A stretch of 10,161 nucleotides of DNA, taken from positions 1 to 10,161 of the forward strand of contig JAQSXN010000087.1 in assembly GCA_029256665.1 (NCBI GenBank), read 5' to 3'. Of the stretch, positions 6,671-10,161 are shown in pieces. The notes beneath the pieces were generated by a model, which ran no database searches, was not told where the DNA came from, and was given only the letters and a program-made list of their open reading frames with translations. Source of the DNA: Paenibacillus sp. (GTDB lineage: Bacteria; Bacillota; Bacilli; Paenibacillales; Paenibacillaceae). Position numbers and translations under genes: made by a program. How positions within the stretch are numbered: position 1 is the stretch's first letter; every line of letters begins with the position of its first letter.

Positions 6671-8728
6671 TTATGCCGACAATCCGGCCAGCCAAACATC
6701 TACTTCTTCCTTCGGCATCGGCCGCTTGAAATAATAGCCCTGCATGATGCTGCAGCCGGCGCTTCTCAAAAACTCCAGCTGGCTCTCCGTCTCCACGCCC
6801 TCCGCGATCAGTTCGATATCAAGCTGCTTGGCGAGCATGACGATCGTTCCTACGATCGCGCGTTTCGATGGCGATTCGTAGTCCTGCATATACAAACGAT
6901 CGATCTTGAGCGTCTGGAACGAAATCCGGTCGATCGAGCCCAGGAACGAAAATCCGGATCCGAAATTGTCCATGGAAACCCTTACGCCGACCTTCTGAAG
7001 CGGCGCCAACTGCTCTTCTGCTTCCGAAGGGTGATACATGACGGTGGATTCCGTAATTTCGAGCTCTAACATATGGGGATCGACGCCGGAACGCGCAAGC
7101 GCCGCATCGACCATCTCTTGCAAGCTGCGGCTCTCGAAGACATGCGCGGACAAGTTGACCGATACGCCGAGCTTGACGCCCTGCTTGTCGTTCCATGCGC
7201 GGCAGTCCCTGCAAGCCTGCTCCAGCACCCATCTCGTCATGGGGATGATGAGCCCCGTCTCCTCGGCTACGGGGATAAATTCGTCCGGCGGGACGGAGCC
7301 GAGATTGGGATGCTCCCATCTCAGAAGCGCCTCGAAGCCGATCGGCCTCTGGGACGCGTCGTTCCACTTAGGTTGATAATAGGTGGTGAACTGCTTCTGG
7401 ATGAGCGCCGTTCGCAGTCCCTTCTCGATCTGCATGCGCCGGGACAAACGATGGGCAAGCTCTTCGTTATAGGCGCAATATTGGTTCTTCCCCAGGCTCT
7501 TGGCGTAATACATGGCCGTATCGGCCGCTTTCAGGAGCGAAGAGCGGTCCGTGCCGTGCCGCGGAGCGTAGCTGATGCCGATGCTTACCGTGACGTACAG
7601 TTCGTTGCCTTCCAACCAGTACGGCCGCCTCAGCTCTTCCAGCAACTGGGCTGCCAACGTCTCGATGTGTTCTTGCCTAAGATCGTTAATGATCATAAGG
7701 AACTCGTCTCCCCCAAGCCGGAAGACCGCTCTGCCCCGGCTCACGAATTGACCCAGCCTCCCCGCCACTTCCCGCACGAGCAAGTCGCCCATATCGTGTC
7801 CCAGCGTATCGTTGATCAGCTTAAATTGATCCAGATCGATGTACAGAACGGAGCTTCCTTCAGACAGCTTCAGCTTCTCGTCGAACATCTGGTTCATCGC
7901 GTGCCTGTTCGGCAATCCGGTAAGCGCGTCGTTATAGGCCAGCCGCCTGAGCATGTGCCGCTCCCAATAAAGAGCTACCCAGATGACCGTTACCATTATG
8001 GTCATGACAAGGGATATCGACAGCAGCAAGGCGGGACTAATCCCTTCGAGCGTGCCCGTGACCGCATATTCGGGAGAGACGCACCAAAACTCGGCCGCTT
8101 CCATCCCCGTATAATGCATGCCGGTTACAGCTACGCCCATCAATAGAGCCGCGAGCCACTTAAACATGACGCTGGAAGAATTTTCTTTGAACTTCTTGAG
8201 CAAATACAGCGCCGCGTAAGACGCAAGCACCGCAATAACGACCGACAGCCCCCGCAGCAATGGATTATAAGTCAGATGAAGAATATCCGATTCCATGGAG
8301 CGCATGCCGGTATAATGCATCGCGACGATGCCCGTTCCCATAAGAAGGCTCCCCGCCGCGAGCCTGGCCCGCGTCGTCTTCTTCTCCATGGTCACATAGA
8401 AAGCTAGCAAAGAAGCCATAATACTAGCCAGAATGGAAACAAGGGTCGTAGGCATCCGATACGTCATGGGCATTTCGACGTGAAACGCGATCATGCCGAT
8501 GAAATGCATCGTCCAAATGCCGCAGCCCATGACCAGGCCGGATACGACAAGCCAGCCAAGCCTCGCATTCCCCTTCGAGCGGGAAGTGCGATAGGCCAAA
8601 TTAAGCGCGGAATATGACGTAATTAGAGCAATTGCGAAGGAAAGGAACACGATCCATCCGTTATAGCTACCCTCTAGATTAATCAAGCGATCCCCCCATG
8701 TCAGCAATTGTCGTTTTAATTCTAACAT
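6671..8728 (-). CDS. MHYT-GGDEF-EAL bifunctional-type cyclic-di-GMP enzyme
   Basis: A 685-residue membrane protein. The N-terminal part is a seven-helix MHYT sensor with three motifs: MHFIGM (74-79), MHYTGM (137-142) and MHYTGM (204-209). MHYT domains are proposed to bind copper and sense a diatomic gas or redox change. A GGDEF domain follows (about 260-420) with intact GGDEF at 339-343. The usual RxxD inhibitory site just upstream is absent, reading SRGR at 330-333. The EAL domain (about 433-680) has EAL at 466-468, Asn525, Glu557, Lys608, EGVE at 643-646 and QGY from 663. The usual DDFG metal motif reads DNFG (587-590), so phosphodiesterase activity may be reduced. Start: the ATG at 8726-8728 has only a weak AGGCG site. 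A TTG at 8684-8686 (codon 15) has six G residues (8692-8697) 5 nt upstream, and would begin INLEGSYN, close to where family members usually start; it would give 671 residues. Architecture resembles Pseudomonas MucR and relatives. It is likely first in the minus-strand gene series. Confidence 0.94.
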   Translation of the reverse strand: MLELKRQLLTWGDRLINLEGSYNGWIVFLSFAIALITSYSALNLAYRTSRSKGNARLGWLVVSGLVMGCGIWTMHFIGMIAFHVEMPMTYRMPTTLVSILASIMASLLAFYVTMEKKTTRARLAAGSLLMGTGIVAMHYTGMRSMESDILHLTYNPLLRGLSVVIAVLASYAALYLLKKFKENSSSVMFKWLAALLMGVAVTGMHYTGMEAAEFWCVSPEYAVTGTLEGISPALLLSISLVMTIMVTVIWVALYWERHMLRRLAYNDALTGLPNRHAMNQMFDEKLKLSEGSSVLYIDLDQFKLINDTLGHDMGDLLVREVAGRLGQFVSRGRAVFRLGGDEFLMIINDLRQEHIETLAAQLLEELRRPYWLEGNELYVTVSIGISYAPRHGTDRSSLLKAADTAMYYAKSLGKNQYCAYNEELAHRLSRRMQIEKGLRTALIQKQFTTYYQPKWNDASQRPIGFEALLRWEHPNLGSVPPDEFIPVAEETGLIIPMTRWVLEQACRDCRAWNDKQGVKLGVSVNLSAHVFESRSLQEMVDAALARSGVDPHMLELEITESTVMYHPSEAEEQLAPLQKVGVRVSMDNFGSGFSFLGSIDRISFQTLKIDRLYMQDYESPSKRAIVGTIVMLAKQLDIELIAEGVETESQLEFLRSAGCSIMQGYYFKRPMPKEEVDVWLAGLSA
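8684..8697 (-). promoter_or_regulatory. Alternative TTG start with G6 ribosome site in the MHYT gene
   Basis: A run of six G (8692-8697 on the minus strand) lies 5 nt before an in-frame TTG (8684-8686). This start removes a polar 14-residue extension and puts the N-terminus just before the LEGSYN segment, where MHYT proteins commonly begin. The kinase gene also uses a plain G-run as its ribosome site, which makes this choice credible. Confidence 0.5.
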
Positions 8729-8736
8729 TAGAAGCG

Positions 8737-8779
8737 CCTGACATGAATAGCGGATATCGGGAATTCGTCAGGTTTTTTT
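8737..8779. repeat. Inverted repeat CCTGAC/GTCAGG followed by T7 in the divergent region
   Basis: CCTGAC (8737-8742) and GTCAGG (8767-8772) are exact inverse copies 24 nt apart, followed on the plus strand by seven T (8773-8779). As a plus-strand hairpin it would resemble a terminator with a long loop, but no plus-strand gene precedes it. It might instead stop antisense transcription, act as an operator between the divergent genes, or overlap the MHYT promoter. On the minus strand, CTGACG then 16 nt then TATTCA is a poor promoter match in the same place. Confidence 0.35.
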
Positions 8780-8810
8780 ATTTAAGATTAAGGTTTTTCG
8801 GACAAGCATT

Positions 8811-8819
8811 TGGTATAGT
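8811..8819 (+). promoter_or_regulatory. Probable extended -10 promoter of the foldase gene
   Basis: TGG directly before TATAGT (8814-8819) matches the extended -10 pattern TGn-TATAAT, with one hexamer mismatch. No good -35 box lies 16-18 nt upstream, as expected of extended -10 promoters. A transcript starting near 8826 would give a leader of about 30 nt before the ATG at 8856. A sigma-B-like reading (GTTTTT, 12 nt, TGGTAT) is a weaker alternative. Confidence 0.5.
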
Positions 8820-8855
8820 AGTTGGAGAATTGCAAATTGAAGGGAGTTACGAGGA

Positions 8856-10049
8856 ATGAGCAGTCAAGACGAAACGCGTCCTAACGGGAAGAAAACAGAT
8901 ATCGGCGCGGAAAAAGAAGAACGATATTCTTACGAAGAAGGCGAAGCAACGGAGCAAGCGGAAGCGCTTGCGGAAGACCGTTCGGACGAAGAGCTTTACG
9001 AAGCGGACACGGACGAAAACGACGACGCGCGCAAAGAAACGGCAGCCGCGGCCGCTCCTGCCGCCATGCTGGCGCAGGCGCACGAGCCGCAGCCGGCCAA
9101 AAAAGGCGGAGCTCTCGGCTGGATCGTATTATCCAGCGTGCTCGTCATCGCTCTGATCGTCGTCCTGATTAAACCTCCGTTCGGCGGCGGCAACAGCGAA
9201 GCCGTGGCGACGGTTAACGGCACGAACATTACGAAGGAGCAGCTGTACGATCTGCTCGTAGGCGCGAGCGGCAAGGCGGCGCTGGACAATCTGATCGTGG
9301 AGAATCTGGTTCAGCAAGAAATGACCGCCAGCAACATCGCGTTCTCCGATCAAGACGTTACCGACGAGCTGGAAGCGCTGAAGCTGCAGTTCGGCACGGA
9401 AGAAGCATTCCAAGCCGCACTTACGCAGAACGGCTACACCGTGGAAGCTCTTCGCCAAGATATGAAGCTGTCCGCCATGATCCGCAAAGCGCTGGAATCC
9501 AAGACGGACGTAACGGACGAGGAAGTGAAAACGTACTTCGACGAGAACAAGGCCATGCTTGGCGGCGGCGACGAGCAGGTTCGCGCTTCCCACATCCTGG
9601 TCGAAACGAAAGAAGAAGCCGATGCGATTCTCGCCGATCTGAAAGGCGGCGCTGACTTCGCGGAGACGGCGAAAGCCAAATCGAAGGACGGTTCCGCCGC
9701 TAACGGCGGCGACCTCGACTTCTTTGGCACCGGCCAAATGGTCCCCGAGTTCGAAAAAGCGGCATTCGCGCTGGAAGTCGGCGAAATTTCCGAAGTCGTG
9801 AAGAGCGAATTCGGCTACCATATCATTAAGAAAACGGATTACAAGGCTGCGGTAGAGCCCAACTTCGACGAGAAAAAAGCCGCGATCCGCACGATGCTGA
9901 TCGGTCAAGAAGCCCGCACGCAATCCGATGCTTGGATTACGGAGCTTCGCGGCAAAGCAAAAATCACGAACACGCTAGAAGAAGAAGCGCCTACCGCTTC
10001 CGGCGCCCCGGAAGCAACGGACGCTCCGGCAGCTCCGGCAAAGGAGTAA
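8856..10049 (+). CDS. prsA: Membrane-anchored parvulin peptidyl-prolyl isomerase (PrsA/SurA-like foldase)
   Basis: A 397-residue foldase that probably helps exported proteins fold outside the membrane by cis-trans isomerisation of prolyl bonds. The first 60 or so residues are hydrophilic and rich in Glu and Asp. An Ala/Pro stretch follows, then one hydrophobic helix at about 86-105 preceded by Lys82-Lys83, giving a cytoplasmic-in, catalytic-out orientation. A SurA_N/PrsA-like chaperone region covers about 116-230 (begins AVATVNGTNITKEQL). The parvulin domain covers about 241-328, with VRASHILVE (His246), GGDLDFFGTGQMVPEF (Asp288) and FGYHIIKK (His322). A helical chaperone segment and an Ala/Pro/Thr-rich tail (about 375-397) end the protein. 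I see no cysteine, so the lipobox of classical Bacillus PrsA is absent and anchoring must be by the helix. The ATG is preceded by GGGAG (8842-8846) at 9-nt spacing. It is divergent from the MHYT gene and appears monocistronic because a terminator follows. The symbol is by family; orthology to Bacillus subtilis PrsA is uncertain. Confidence 0.92.
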   Translation: MSSQDETRPNGKKTDIGAEKEERYSYEEGEATEQAEALAEDRSDEELYEADTDENDDARKETAAAAAPAAMLAQAHEPQPAKKGGALGWIVLSSVLVIALIVVLIKPPFGGGNSEAVATVNGTNITKEQLYDLLVGASGKAALDNLIVENLVQQEMTASNIAFSDQDVTDELEALKLQFGTEEAFQAALTQNGYTVEALRQDMKLSAMIRKALESKTDVTDEEVKTYFDENKAMLGGGDEQVRASHILVETKEEADAILADLKGGADFAETAKAKSKDGSAANGGDLDFFGTGQMVPEFEKAAFALEVGEISEVVKSEFGYHIIKKTDYKAAVEPNFDEKKAAIRTMLIGQEARTQSDAWITELRGKAKITNTLEEEAPTASGAPEATDAPAAPAKE

Positions 10050-10086
10050 TCGGCAGCGTTCGCAGCTTCCAATCGAAACGCCGATT

Positions 10087-10129
10087 AAGCGTCGTCCCTA
10101 CTATGCAAGACTCGGGGACGACGCTTTTT
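10087..10129 (+). terminator. Rho-independent terminator after the foldase gene
   Basis: AAGCGTCGTCCC (10087-10098) and GGGACGACGCTT (10115-10126) form a perfect 12-bp stem with a 16-nt loop, ending in a run of five T (10125-10129). It starts 37 nt beyond the TAA of the foldase gene. The remaining 32 bases to the window edge hold no feature I can support beyond a CCCGGG palindrome. Confidence 0.93.
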
Positions 10130-10161
10130 CCATTCCCGGCGGTTCCCGGGGAAACGGAAAC

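Noticed and set aside
7073..8146. Long plus-strand open frame (357 codons) opposite the MHYT-GGDEF-EAL gene
   Set aside because: It lies wholly antisense to a gene with clear conserved motifs, gives a His/Arg/Gln-rich product with no recognisable domain, and is typical of antisense frames in GC-rich coding DNA.
8729..8855. c-di-GMP riboswitch in the leader of the MHYT or foldase gene
   Set aside because: I found no class I or class II signature, and the leaders are too short for either fold.
9129..9923. Minus-strand open frame opposite the foldase
   Set aside because: It is antisense to the SurA/parvulin coding region and its product has no recognisable motif.

Overview
The window looks like chromosomal DNA from a Firmicute of the Paenibacillaceae (Paenibacillus- or Cohnella-like). 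The reasons are a moderately high GC content with G-rich Shine-Dalgarno sites, GTG starts, the MHYT-GGDEF-EAL and membrane HD-GYP architectures, and a parvulin foldase of the PrsA group. This assignment is inference from gene content; no rRNA or other marker gene is present.

Layout. Four genes on the minus strand read right to left. In order of transcription they are an MHYT-GGDEF-EAL cyclic-di-GMP enzyme (8728-6671), an eight-helix membrane HD-GYP phosphodiesterase (6589-5141), a YghZ-type aldo/keto reductase (5092-4094), and a very large hybrid sensor histidine kinase (4008-133). The gaps are 81, 48 and 85 nt, and none holds a convincing Rho-independent terminator for this direction, so some or all of the four could be co-transcribed. 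On the other side of a 127-nt divergent intergenic region, a membrane-anchored PrsA/SurA-type peptidyl-prolyl isomerase runs on the plus strand (8856-10049). It ends in a strong Rho-independent terminator at 10087-10129.

How the genes fit together. Three of the four minus-strand genes are membrane signalling proteins. Two handle c-di-GMP: one has a cyclase domain plus an EAL domain, the other an HD-GYP phosphodiesterase. The third is a phosphorelay kinase that carries its own two receiver domains and an Hpt domain but has no output regulator inside the window. The aldo/keto reductase is a soluble NADPH enzyme with no obvious signalling role. The foldase gene is divergent and probably independent.

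No phage, transposon, CRISPR, tRNA, rRNA or obvious riboswitch was seen. The genes belong to known families. The points worth a second look are at residue and architecture level: a DDFG-to-DNFG change in the EAL domain, an unassigned eight-helix His-containing sensor on the HD-GYP protein, a foldase with a long acidic cytoplasmic tail instead of a lipoprotein signal, and several small inverted repeats in the intergenic regions.
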